From assembly GCA_963728545.1 (NCBI GenBank), contig CAVSKO010000002.1, positions 3,844,001-3,908,000 on the forward strand: a DNA stretch of 64,000 bases, given 5' to 3'. This DNA is from DASUNP01 sp963728545. Its GTDB lineage: Bacteria; Acidobacteriota; Blastocatellia; UBA7656. A model generated the notes under the pieces. That model was given only the letters and a program-made list of their open reading frames with translations, was not told the origin of the DNA and made no database searches. Shown one piece after another: positions 7,454-15,798 of this stretch. Every line of letters starts with the position of its first letter. Position 1 is the stretch's first letter. A program made the position numbers and the translations under genes.

Positions 7454-9967
7454 CTAACCGAGTCCCGTGCGCCTTAACAACTCTCCTGCGGTAGCATCCT
7501 TGAATTTAGGTGATAGGTGTTCGGACAGGGAGAAGTGGATTTCGCAATCAGGTGGTAAATAGTCACCAAAATGATGTGAAGTGGGACGGACTGAGTTGCG
7601 GAAATAGTTTAGTAGCTCGCTCTCTAATCTAGGCGGCATGCGGTAGCCCTCAAGAACAACTGCATCAATCTCCATTAAGAGACGTTCAGGATCACCAGAG
7701 GCGATTGTCATAGGTGCGGGATACGCAGCTTCTTGGTATTGCCTGATTAATAATCTCAATCTCTCCCGCTGTGAGTCTGTGAAGTAGGGTGCCGGAATAA
7801 TGTTCAATGTTCCTATTGTAATATCTGTCTTGCCTTCTCGCGTTGCGACAAACGCATTTGCTACGGGTGAATTAAGGATAGCTGCAAGTAGTAATTCGTC
7901 ATAGTCGTCTGATTTAGGCCAAACGCCAATATATGTTTGATAGAATGTTACACCTTCGGTATCAGGGAAGGCGGAAATCCTCCACCGGCCACGAGACCTC
8001 GTAGCTTTGTTTAGAATTGCCTTCGGCTTGTTCCATTCAAAATCGTGCCCGGCTTTGCCCCAGAGCAAATCTTCGTCTCGCATACTCAAATAAAGCATGC
8101 GCGGTTTCTCAAAAACATTGAATTTTGTCTTTGGAGGAATGCCGAGCATAAATTCTTCGTCGGGTTCTTCCCGCACAAATTTCGACCTATGACCTGTCTC
8201 AGTCCCCTTTTTTTTGTTGGTCAGATGCAGCTTCCACTGAATGCCACGATGCAATTCAGCAATTTGCCCCAGAGTGTGATAGCTAGACAGGAAGTCCCAG
8301 ACATCTGGAAGGTCTGGGACAGCGAGGCTTTGTGCCGCCATCTCAGCGTTTATATTTACTGCATAGTTAGACGAGACTTCATGCCTTAACTCGAACTGTC
8401 TCCAAGCTTCGGCATCATCATTTACCTTACTAAACGAAACGCGGCAGGTATCATGTGGAATTGGTTCTTTTGCGATTAACAATCCAACTTCCATGTCAGC
8501 CTCGAACACCCTATCTGGCAATACTGTTAGTTCAATGCTTGCGAAACGCTTGGCCAACCGCTTGCGGGTTTGTGCGTATCCTTGTCCGTCAACGAAATTC
8601 CGTGGGACTACGAAACCGAGTACGCCACTCGGATGCAAGTCATCCAGCACGCGGTTGAGTAGTTCGGCTGGCTTCCAGGGCGAATACCTCTGATACCGTT
8701 CCTTCTCCTCCATTTCAAAGGGTTCAAAAGGTGGGTTGCACAGTACAACACCAGCACGCCGGACGTATTCGGATAATATATCCTGCTCGAAAACATCACC
8801 TTGAACTATGTTCCTAGTCCAACCGCTTAGATTAGGGAAGTCAGACAGCGCAAGGGCAAGATGACTAATCTCAACGCCAATTGGTTCTTTCTCAATACCG
8901 GCAAGGTGTTTGATAAAATAAGTATGTCTCTCAGAAGGAGACATTGCGAATAGCTTCGGGCGCAGGAAATTCATCATTCCGATCAGGAAAACTGCACTGC
9001 CCGAACATGGCTCCAAGATAATTCGAGGGTCATCGCCAGAGTGTTCAAGTGGAATCCGTTCGACTATGTAACGAACAATGGTTCGTGGTGTTCTATGAAT
9101 GCCAAGCCGCTTTTTGGTGTCATCGTCAACCAGCATGGTCGACCACATCTGAGATAGTACCTCAACTGAAAGATGGCGGAAGTCTAGCTCGTTCCAGATA
9201 CACTCTACGGCGGCCTCTCGCGCTTTCCAAGTTAAGAGTTGTGGTACTTCTTCATTATATCGCCTTGCTACTGCACTCAGTATTACGTCGGGGTCAGCTC
9301 CAAGCGAAATGAATCCGTTGACATGCCGATCATGGAAAACCTTTGCCGTTAGAATCCAAAAGATGAGCTTAAATAGATCGGCTGAGTCTGGTTCGCGCTT
9401 GGTGCTACTGCTGTCTTGATAAACAGCCTTCGTTGTGGTCAGCGCGTTATGCAGTAAAGGTTCAAGGGTTTCTTGGATGTGTTCTTCAAGCTCTGGGAGT
9501 AATCCCGCGAATAGTCCAAGTTGTGGTGCCCAATCAAATTTGACTATATTCTTGTCCCTTAAAAGCGGCTGTGGCTTCCAGTCTGGCGCGCGGGTCTCAA
9601 TCATTTGATTGATCCGGTCGGCGGGATAACATGCAACTAAAGCATGCCCGTTTTCATTGCGGGAAACAGCCCACTCTCTGACTTCGTAATTGTCTACCTC
9701 AAGAAGTATGGGCGCACCTAGCGCGCGATACTGATTAACAAGGGCCTGTTCGCGTAGTCCATTTGCGAGTGCGACACCGATGCAGGCAGACTCATAAGAT
9801 ATAGGCGTCTGACCAAACGTAACAGCGGCAATTTGCCTCACTTCTTTTCGCGGGGCGAAGTAGTCACGAAATACGTAGTTCTCCTCAAGCAATGTATCTT
9901 GATAGCCGATCTCACGCAAACCGGCTATCACTTCCGCATAAGGTATTTCATTGTTCAATGAAAGCAT
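7454..9967 (-). CDS. N6-adenine DNA methyltransferase (N6_Mtase type)
   Basis: An 837-aa class I methyltransferase. It has the type I/IIG-style entry motif IHRTPRTIVRYIV (about 290-302), the SAM-binding motif I EPCSGSAVF (319-327) and catalytic motif IV NPPF (411-414), which define an N6-adenine methylase acting on DNA. The ~285-residue N-terminal region is unassigned; no PD-(D/E)xK site is obvious. The C-terminal half (from about 560) resembles a target-recognition region. No separate specificity or restriction subunit lies nearby; the next gene in the transcript encodes a PIN nuclease and a controller-like HTH gene is divergent upstream. A restriction-like or abortive-infection module is the likeliest reading; an orphan methylase is the alternative. 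Confidence 0.85.
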   Translation of the reverse strand: MLSLNNEIPYAEVIAGLREIGYQDTLLEENYVFRDYFAPRKEVRQIAAVTFGQTPISYESACIGVALANGLREQALVNQYRALGAPILLEVDNYEVREWAVSRNENGHALVACYPADRINQMIETRAPDWKPQPLLRDKNIVKFDWAPQLGLFAGLLPELEEHIQETLEPLLHNALTTTKAVYQDSSSTKREPDSADLFKLIFWILTAKVFHDRHVNGFISLGADPDVILSAVARRYNEEVPQLLTWKAREAAVECIWNELDFRHLSVEVLSQMWSTMLVDDDTKKRLGIHRTPRTIVRYIVERIPLEHSGDDPRIILEPCSGSAVFLIGMMNFLRPKLFAMSPSERHTYFIKHLAGIEKEPIGVEISHLALALSDFPNLSGWTRNIVQGDVFEQDILSEYVRRAGVVLCNPPFEPFEMEEKERYQRYSPWKPAELLNRVLDDLHPSGVLGFVVPRNFVDGQGYAQTRKRLAKRFASIELTVLPDRVFEADMEVGLLIAKEPIPHDTCRVSFSKVNDDAEAWRQFELRHEVSSNYAVNINAEMAAQSLAVPDLPDVWDFLSSYHTLGQIAELHRGIQWKLHLTNKKKGTETGHRSKFVREEPDEEFMLGIPPKTKFNVFEKPRMLYLSMRDEDLLWGKAGHDFEWNKPKAILNKATRSRGRWRISAFPDTEGVTFYQTYIGVWPKSDDYDELLLAAILNSPVANAFVATREGKTDITIGTLNIIPAPYFTDSQRERLRLLIRQYQEAAYPAPMTIASGDPERLLMEIDAVVLEGYRMPPRLESELLNYFRNSVRPTSHHFGDYLPPDCEIHFSLSEHLSPKFKDATAGELLRRTGLG

Positions 9968-10472
9968 TTGAATGAGTTCGCCCTGTTATAGCATCGCCCT
10001 AAGAATAACCAAAAACGATTTGAATTTCAACATAAATCCTACAAATAAAGGGCTTACACTAACAGCTTTAATGTCAGCACTTAGCGTCAACATACACTCG
10101 TTTTGCAGTTTACACCTCGTTGCAAACGCGGGACAAGACGAAAAAGGAGCATCCTGTTTGACACAAAGGACTTTTTGGTTGGTCTGTTACGTTCTTGGTT
10201 GGATCAACTTAAAGGAATCGTCGGAAGATCGGAAGCGGATTTCCCTTGTTTGTATCGGAATACTAATGCCTGTTTATCGTCGTCTTCTGGTTCCATAACC
10301 GATAAGCATCATACTAGGGGAAAGATAAATTGTCACTTATTTCCTGTAGTAATGCCTCAGTTACGTGGGGAGCAAAAACCGTAAATCCTTTGTTTGCAAA
10401 GAGGGCATCTCAACTTTCCCCACGTAACTGACCGATTACTTCCTGTAGATGCATAGTCTGCATATAAGTTGA
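9968..10472. other. Long regulatory spacer between the methyltransferase and the HTH gene
   Basis: About 500 bp separate the divergent methyltransferase and HTH genes. The left part probably holds the leftward promoter (TATAAC-like -10 about 25 nt upstream of the methyltransferase ATG). A 46-codon plus-strand frame at 10158-10298, starting with TTG and ending ...PVYRRLLVP, has AAGGAG 7-8 nt upstream and a hydrophobic stretch, so a tiny membrane peptide is possible but weakly supported. The right part contains a 14-bp inverted repeat, listed separately. Confidence 0.4.
10358..10430. promoter_or_regulatory. 14-bp inverted repeat upstream of the HTH gene
   Basis: CAGTTACGTGGGGA (10358-10371) and TCCCCACGTAACTG (10417-10430) are perfect inverted copies 45 nt apart. 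Each arm lies close to a TTCCTGTAG direct repeat (10341-10349 and 10440-10448). The layout fits a paired operator for a dimeric regulator, or an RNA switch; the divergent HTH and methyltransferase genes are the obvious targets. Confidence 0.5.
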
Positions 10473-10721
10473 AATGAGCGCATCAAACGCAAAGGCATAC
10501 CAAAGATCAAAGAGCGGTTAGGCCTCGCGGTCAGAAAGCGGCGAAACGAACTCGGTATATCTCAAGAGGGACTTGCGGAGCGGGCGGGATTACATCGAAC
10601 CTATGTTGCAGATATTGAGCGCGGGATTAGAAATGTCTCGATTGAGAATGTAGAGAAACTGGCTGTCGGGTTAGAGATTTCTATCTCGACTTTGTTTGCT
10701 GAATACGGCGTTGACGGGTAA
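10473..10721 (+). CDS. XRE/controller-like HTH protein without a canonical start
   Basis: An 82-codon open frame encodes a typical HTH_3 domain: AVRKRRNELGISQEGLAERA, then a recognition helix HRTYVADIERG, ending ISTLFAEYGVDG. This is the form seen in controller (C) proteins of restriction-modification systems. The frame between the upstream TGA and the domain has no ATG, GTG or TTG. An ATG exists at 10474 in another frame that runs only 15 codons, so one missing base may have broken the gene, or a rare start such as ATC/ATA is used. It ends 4 bp before site C, mirroring the HTH gene before site B, and is divergent from the methyltransferase. Confidence 0.65.
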   Translation, partial: NERIKRKGIPKIKERLGLAVRKRRNELGISQEGLAERAGLHRTYVADIERGIRNVSIENVEKLAVGLEISISTLFAEYGVDG

Positions 10722-10725
10722 GACC

Positions 10726-10809
10726 GACTTCTTGGGCAAGCCGACGACTTTTTGGGCAGAAATACTTATGGGGCAGTTTTTGGGCAAAGCGCAATTCTGC
10801 CCATAAAGT
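10726..10809. repeat. Island repeat site C (four-repeat array)
   Basis: Four degenerate direct repeats: ACTTCTTGGGCA at 10727, ACTTTTTGGGCA at 10747, ACTTATGGGGCA at 10764, and TTTTTGGGCA at 10777 (equivalent start 10775). Spacing is 20, 17 and 11 nt, exactly as in site B. An inverted copy, TGCCCATAAAGT, closes it at 10798-10809. The last 30 bases are nearly identical to the end of site A. Base composition shifts toward GC to the right of this site, so it is the likely island boundary. Confidence 0.85.
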
Positions 10810-10850
10810 ATTATAGAGGGGTAATCTGTTGATGGATTATGCGGTAGGGC

Positions 10851-11864
10851 TTATGCTCCAGAGTTATCGTCGTCGGGCTTTTGAGGCTCGTCAGACTCTG
10901 AAAGCAGCTTCTCCATCAGCGCTACAACCTTGTACAGCTTCTCATCCGTCATGCCTTGTGAGGTGCCTAACTCCATCAGCCTCAGTAGAAGTTGCCTGCC
11001 GTCCAGCCCTTCGAGACTCATATCGCCGTTCTTCTTTTTGCCCATTTTAGCTTTCCAGGTTTCGATATTGATCACCGGTGCCGGCCTGCCTTGCTTCGTT
11101 GGCTCAATACGCTCAACCGCAGGCATGGTCAATAGATTGCCCAGGCGGGCTGGCGATGGGTCTATGACCGCGAAAGACCTGTTCGGCTCTTTTAATTCCT
11201 CGGCCGTCTCGCGCCATTCAGGATAGGCGATTGCGAATGGCGATGCAAGGACATGGTGACAGATATTACGGGCCTCATACCTGCGGCCCACTTCGCCAAG
11301 CTCTACAGCCAGCGAGTTCAGATATTGGTAATAAAAATTAGGAGCCGCGTGTCTGACTAGCGGAAACATTTTCTCCAAGTCTTTAATTGCTTTTCTGTGA
11401 TCTTCTTCTTTAGCTCTTACTACTGCTATAGACCTGGATATCTCAACAATGAGAGAATTATTATCCGTAGCTTTCCTGGCTTCTGTAAAATACTCAAGCT
11501 CCGCATCATAGTTCCCCTGGTAAGCTTCAGTAGCCGCAAGCGACATCAGAGCCTTGGCTTTATAGGTTCTCGATTCACTCGCAACCCTTTCAAAAATACT
11601 GCGCGAGTTCTGACGCGTTCGCAGACCCAGCCACGCTTTGTAATATTGGCCTATAAGCTGATGCTCTTTTATGGGAAGATTGCACAAAATTGAAGCTATT
11701 TCTGCTACTCTGTTGACTTGCCGAAATTCTTGGGCAAGCTCAGCTTCTTTTACGAGTTTGTATCCTAACTCATGGAATCCAGAAATATCTCTAAATATTT
11801 GCTGATAGAATCCAGTCTGTAAGGAGGAACCGATGAAACGATTTTTAGCGACCTTTATGCTCAT
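10851..11864 (-). CDS. TPR-like hypothetical protein, 337 aa
   Basis: The central part (about residues 60-215) reads as tandem helix pairs of the TPR type, and the C-terminus is low-complexity and acidic (SDEPQKPDDDNSGA). There is no signal peptide. The frame can start at 11864, but its first 11 codons overlap the divergent gene at 11833, whose strong ribosome-binding site is embedded there; a start within LQTGFYQQIFRDI by a TTG/CTG codon, or loss of the original 5' end, are both possible. Function is unknown; TPR proteins mediate protein contacts. Confidence 0.6.
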   Translation of the reverse strand: MSIKVAKNRFIGSSLQTGFYQQIFRDISGFHELGYKLVKEAELAQEFRQVNRVAEIASILCNLPIKEHQLIGQYYKAWLGLRTRQNSRSIFERVASESRTYKAKALMSLAATEAYQGNYDAELEYFTEARKATDNNSLIVEISRSIAVVRAKEEDHRKAIKDLEKMFPLVRHAAPNFYYQYLNSLAVELGEVGRRYEARNICHHVLASPFAIAYPEWRETAEELKEPNRSFAVIDPSPARLGNLLTMPAVERIEPTKQGRPAPVINIETWKAKMGKKKNGDMSLEGLDGRQLLLRLMELGTSQGMTDEKLYKVVALMEKLLSESDEPQKPDDDNSGA

Positions 11865-12102
11865 TGTCTCTCTGTCCTTTCCCGCTTTCGCAGGACATGT
11901 TCAAGGCGGTGGCTACGGTCAACTGTGCGAATGTCCACCCGTACAAGGTGTTTGCCAATGCTGCGGTTGGAGCGGCATTACCGCAGCACACGATCAGGAG
12001 AATGATTATATCACTCAGAATGCCTCGGATGGCGCAGAGCCAATGCTAGGGCTTGGCGTAATCCGAATGGCGTTTCTGATGTGGCTTAAAGTGAAAGCCT
12101 AA
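11833..12102 (+). CDS. Small secreted Cys-rich peptide, 89 aa
   Basis: It begins with a clear signal peptide (MKRFLATFMLIVSLSFPAFA, cleavage after AFA), followed by Gly-rich sequence and five cysteines in two clusters (CEC and CQCC, residues ~32-45). The AAGGAGG ribosome-binding site is excellent. A hydrophobic tail (LGVIRMAFLMWLKVKA) ends the protein. No known family is apparent; exported metal-binding or disulfide-linked peptide is plausible. Its 5' end overlaps the divergent TPR-like gene by about 30 bp. Confidence 0.6.
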   Translation: MKRFLATFMLIVSLSFPAFAGHVQGGGYGQLCECPPVQGVCQCCGWSGITAAHDQENDYITQNASDGAEPMLGLGVIRMAFLMWLKVKA

Positions 12103-12258
12103 ATATTTAAGTATAACCTGGTTCATCGTCGCTCTTGTGGCGACTAAATATCTGTTTATCGACATGTCTGCGCGATTTTATCAGAGAACGGGCAAGATGC
12201 AAGCGAGAAATGTGCTTGAAGCTACATTACGTGAGTGTCGGGCAGGCTCAGACGGGTT

Positions 12259-12288
12259 TTCGGGCTGCTTTGACGAAAGCAGCCCGAA
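12259..12288. terminator. Intrinsic terminator hairpin
   Basis: TTCGGGCTGCTTT (12259-12271) pairs perfectly with AAAGCAGCCCGAA (12276-12288), loop of 4 nt. It lies between convergent genes (peptide gene from the left, hypothetical at 12310 from the right) and can end both transcripts. Confidence 0.7.
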
Positions 12289-12309
12289 TTAGAATGTTTT
12301 GTTTATTCG

Positions 12310-12912
12310 CTATGCGACCGATTTAGTTTTTGCAGATTCGCGCCGCTTATTCTTCTTTATGGTGAAATCAACGTTGACGTTTTTTCCTGAAAGTCCCGTC
12401 GGGACGATTGAGTACTCAAGCGTTAAATAAGATCCGCCCGAAACGCGCCATCCAGCTTGCTGGATCTCGGTCTCGGACCGGTCAAGCTTGACCGGATCGC
12501 CAAAAGCGTCCGTCACTTTGCGCACTATGGATTCGAACGAATCGCTATTGCTGGAAACCGTAGCGCTGCAACTCAGTTCAATTAACCGCTCCGGCCTGCG
12601 CATAGCCGTGTCCATTGTGTCGAATTTGAACGCCGCGCTCCAGTTTGCTTGCGTTGGGAGGTCCACACTCAAGAAAAAGGCTTCTTCGGGGTAGATATAA
12701 GAGAGAATGTCTTGCTCGGCATCCTTCGGAAGAATCGCCTGCACCTCTGTGTAGCTCATCCCTATTTTGAACCGCTTTAGAAACTCGATAGGGTCGAACG
12801 CTTCGTTCCGCTTCGTATTCCTGTTGCCCACCTGACCGCTGACGCTCTCGGCGCTTGCCAGTGCTAGCATCACGATCAGGACTACCGCGACAAGTTTATT
12901 CGATTTATACAT
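12310..12912 (-). CDS. Secreted hypothetical protein, 200 aa
   Basis: The ATG at 12912 starts a standard signal peptide (MYKSNKLVAVVLIVMLALAS, probable cleavage near VSGQ), with a purine-rich GGGTGGG just upstream; the frame remains open 5' to 13134 but that part looks non-coding. The mature protein contains FKIGMSYTEVQAILP, a motif pattern typical of SmpA/OmlA-like or other small envelope domains that start with G-M-S/T-x-x-x-V. No family is certain. It probably sits in the periplasm or outer envelope. Confidence 0.6.
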   Translation of the reverse strand: MYKSNKLVAVVLIVMLALASAESVSGQVGNRNTKRNEAFDPIEFLKRFKIGMSYTEVQAILPKDAEQDILSYIYPEEAFFLSVDLPTQANWSAAFKFDTMDTAMRRPERLIELSCSATVSSNSDSFESIVRKVTDAFGDPVKLDRSETEIQQAGWRVSGGSYLTLEYSIVPTGLSGKNVNVDFTIKKNKRRESAKTKSVA

Positions 12913-13219
12913 CAATCCCACCCTACTTCTTCGCGCCGGAGAGGGGCAAAACCGCCCGTAACAGGCGGGCTGTATCCGACAGCGATCCTTCAAGATCCTG
13001 AGATCAAATATTGTTTCAAGTTTTAGGGGCAGACCAGTCTCAGTCTTGGGCGTAACTATAGCACCAAATACTGAAAAGTCAATAATGCGAAATTGTTGCG
13101 AATACTGACCCGCTACGGCTACAAATGAGCGCAATAATCATAAAAGGCCCGCTTCCACATCAGACAGGTTTCAGATAATATCGCATTGACCGAAACGCCC
13201 TTATTGGATTGGAAGGTTG

Positions 13220-13894
13220 ATGATTACAGAAAAGGCTACCGAGCAACGAATCAAGCTCTATTACGATCTGCACGTCCCTGACACGGCTGGCGGCAAATCA
13301 TTGCCGCTCATAATCGCGCTGCACGGGTACGAGGGCAACAAGGAATCGATGATGGCTTTGGCGCAGAAGATCAACTCGCAAGATTTTGCGATAGCTTCCG
13401 TCCAGGGGCCTAACGGGTTTTTCGTGAGGGAGGGCGAGGAGCGCAGGCCAAAAATCGGTTTCGGCTGGATGATGCAATATAAGGTCGAAGAGACGATACG
13501 GCTACACCACGAAACATTGCTTGCCGTCATCCGTCAGGCCCAGGCCGAATGTAACGCGGACACGGGCGCTATCTTTCTGATAGCCTTTTCGCAATCCGTC
13601 TCGTTGAACTATCGCTTTGCCTTCACGCATCCGGGAGTCGTGCGGGGAGTGATAGCGGTTTGCGGCGGCATCCCCGGAGATTGGGACCAGGACAAGTATC
13701 ACGAAAGCGAAACCGACGTGCTGATCATCGCGGGTGAGTCTGACGAGTTTTATCCCTTAGAGCGGACCAGCGGTTTCAAGCAAGCGATCGCCCGTCGCGC
13801 GCGGTCGGTAGAATTTAAGAGCTTTCCCGTAGGCCACGTCTTTCCTCGCCAGGCTCTGCCGCTCATTAACGACTGGATGCTGGAAAGAATTTGA
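13220..13894 (+). CDS. Alpha/beta-hydrolase, predicted esterase
   Basis: A 224-aa phospholipase/carboxylesterase-type hydrolase (PF02230/LpqC-like). Visible elements are the oxyanion region LIIALHGYEGN, the nucleophile elbow AFSQS (Ser near residue 123), the Asp in IIAGESDEFYP, and His in VGHVFP near the end. The elbow is unusual in having Ala in place of the first Gly of GxSxG. No signal peptide, so it is cytoplasmic. GGAAGG precedes a TTG at 13217 and an ATG at 13220; I list the ATG. Substrate is unknown. Confidence 0.8.
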   Translation: MITEKATEQRIKLYYDLHVPDTAGGKSLPLIIALHGYEGNKESMMALAQKINSQDFAIASVQGPNGFFVREGEERRPKIGFGWMMQYKVEETIRLHHETLLAVIRQAQAECNADTGAIFLIAFSQSVSLNYRFAFTHPGVVRGVIAVCGGIPGDWDQDKYHESETDVLIIAGESDEFYPLERTSGFKQAIARRARSVEFKSFPVGHVFPRQALPLINDWMLERI

Positions 13895-13906
13895 AATATC
13901 ACATTC

Positions 13907-15710
13907 TCACTGTGGCTCATTCATTTCTGCTATAAGCCGGAACACGACGAACGGACGCCCGGGGTGAGGGCCGATCTCGCCTTCATACTCGTAATTCGCA
14001 TCGATGAATTCAACGATCTCCGGGTAAGGCAATTCCCTCAGCTTGCCGTACACGTCTAGAATCAAGCGCGGCCGATTGCGCTTGAGGTCTTCAATAAAGT
14101 GCGCGCGGGCTTCGCTCAAAAACTGCTCGCTTTCCGCGTCCGGGTCCATCGCCGCGTCCGGGAACTTGCCCGTGATGTAGTAAGGAGCCAGGTAGCGCGA
14201 AGCGGGCCGGCAGCCTGAAAGCCAGTAAACGTCCAGCGCGTAATCCCAGATGTAAAGCGGCTCGCCTTCGTCGAGGCGGCTTCGAACAAAGGCCGATATT
14301 ACTTCTGCCTCGCGCTCGCGTCTTGTCATCCCCCAGGGTTCGCTCCAGCGCGTGCGCTTGCCGGTCACGGTTTCGTATGCAAGGATCGCCGTGCGGTGAT
14401 GAAAGCGCACAAAGCAGAACAGCAACGTCGAGACGAGAAGCAATGCCGCTACCTGCGCGCGTCGCTTGCGAGCCGGGTCGCGCAGCCGCTCCGAGAGCAA
14501 TAACACGCCGCGCGCCCCCAGCAGCGCGAGCGCCGGTAATACTTGAATAAAATAATGGCCGAAAAATCTCCCCCCGGCCAAAACACCTATCAAAGAGAAC
14601 CGCTGCCCATAACGTTATCGTAAGATCAGCCGTCACCCCGCCTCCGGGTTGATAACGATTCCGTTTACCGGGCCGGTTCGCTAAAGCTCGCGCCGCAATC
14701 CATATGGCAAGCGACCACAGCGTTATGTTGAACAGCACATAGCCCAGCGCGCGGCGGCGCAAGAAACCGAACCATAATTCCGCCGATACGGCATCAACGT
14801 AATGCCCGCCCAGCACGACCACGTTGCGCCAGAAATCCGCGAGCGCGCCGTCCAAATACAGCCAGAAAAGAAAAGCGCCTATCACCGACGCAAACCCAAG
14901 CGCGACCGCCAGGAGCCGAACAAGCGACGACGACAAAGCTTTCAAAAGCCCTTCGCGGCCCCTTGATTCGCGGATTATGATCGCTAATAACTCGTACAGC
15001 GCAAAAAAGAGAATCGTTAAAACGCCGACCTGCTTGAATAAAGTGGAGAAGCCTGCCATCGCACCGGCAAGCAAAAGCGGAAGCAGGGATTGCTCGCGCG
15101 AAGGCCGCGAAGAGTTTTCCGCTTCATCCGCAGGCGGCAAAGGGCGGTAAGCTCTCACGTAAAAATAGAACGCTGCGGTGTAAGGCAGGGCCATGAGCAA
15201 CTCGGTGTTGGCCGCCATCACGTCTTGAGTCAGGTAATTCGTGCTGAAGTAGACGAACAGCAGCGCTGCCCACAGCCCTGCTTTCTTTCCGTAGAGACCG
15301 GCGCCGGTCAGATAGATAACAACCGAGGTTGCAAAATTCCAAACGGCAGCAGCAAGATGAACGGCGGCCATGCTGCGGCCAAAGATCGCAAAGACTGTGG
15401 CGTAGAAAAAAGTCGTGCTGGGCGGCTTGTCCGTCACCACGTTAACGTAAAGCCGCGCGCCTTCCAACAGGCGAAGCGCAGTAAGCGCGCGCACTCCTTC
15501 GTCCCCGTTCACAAAATCGTAGCGGAGGTAGAAAATCCGCAGCAGGAGATTAAAAAAGAATATGGCCGCCAGGGCCAAAACCACCTGCTTTTGCGTGATT
15601 ACACCCTCAGCCTGCGCGCCGTCGGTTAAAGTATGTTTTGCTCTCTTAAGGTCCGCTATCAAACCAACTCTCCGCGATGTTGCCTTGAATAGTAACAAAG
15701 TAGATCGCAA
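13907..15710 (-). pseudogene. Frameshifted GT39-like membrane glycosyltransferase
   Basis: Two overlapping frames together make one integral-membrane glycosyltransferase of the ArnT/PMT (GT39) type. The 5' frame (from 15710) has the N-terminal helix and the acidic loop motif NGDEGVRALTAL, followed by many membrane helices. The 3' frame (to 13907) supplies the last helices (GHYFIQVLPALALLG) and a C-terminal periplasmic domain. They join if one base is removed from the AAA run at 14592-14594, giving ...AAVLLIGVLAGG. This is either a sequencing error or a genuine disrupting insertion. Downstream of the shift the 5' frame continues as meaningless basic sequence. Such enzymes transfer sugars from lipid carriers to proteins or lipids. 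Confidence 0.75.
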
Positions 15711-15798
15711 AGGTGGAAGGATGAAGAAGGTCGTGCGTCTAGTCTTTCCTTGACGCTCGGCTCGCCGGTTTGCTCTAATCGTTTGGGAAGGTGAAAAC

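Noticed and set aside
9972..10384. Two overlapping plus-strand frames in the methyltransferase spacer
   Set aside because: Sequence is not protein-like over most of the length; only a 46-codon TTG frame with a ribosome-binding site is mentioned as weak.
12135..12326. 63-codon plus-strand frame
   Set aside because: Runs through a terminator hairpin and has no coding features.
14091..14590. Continuation of the 5' glycosyltransferase frame past the frameshift
   Set aside because: Composition becomes Arg/Ala-rich and unlike membrane protein, while the other frame continues the expected helices.
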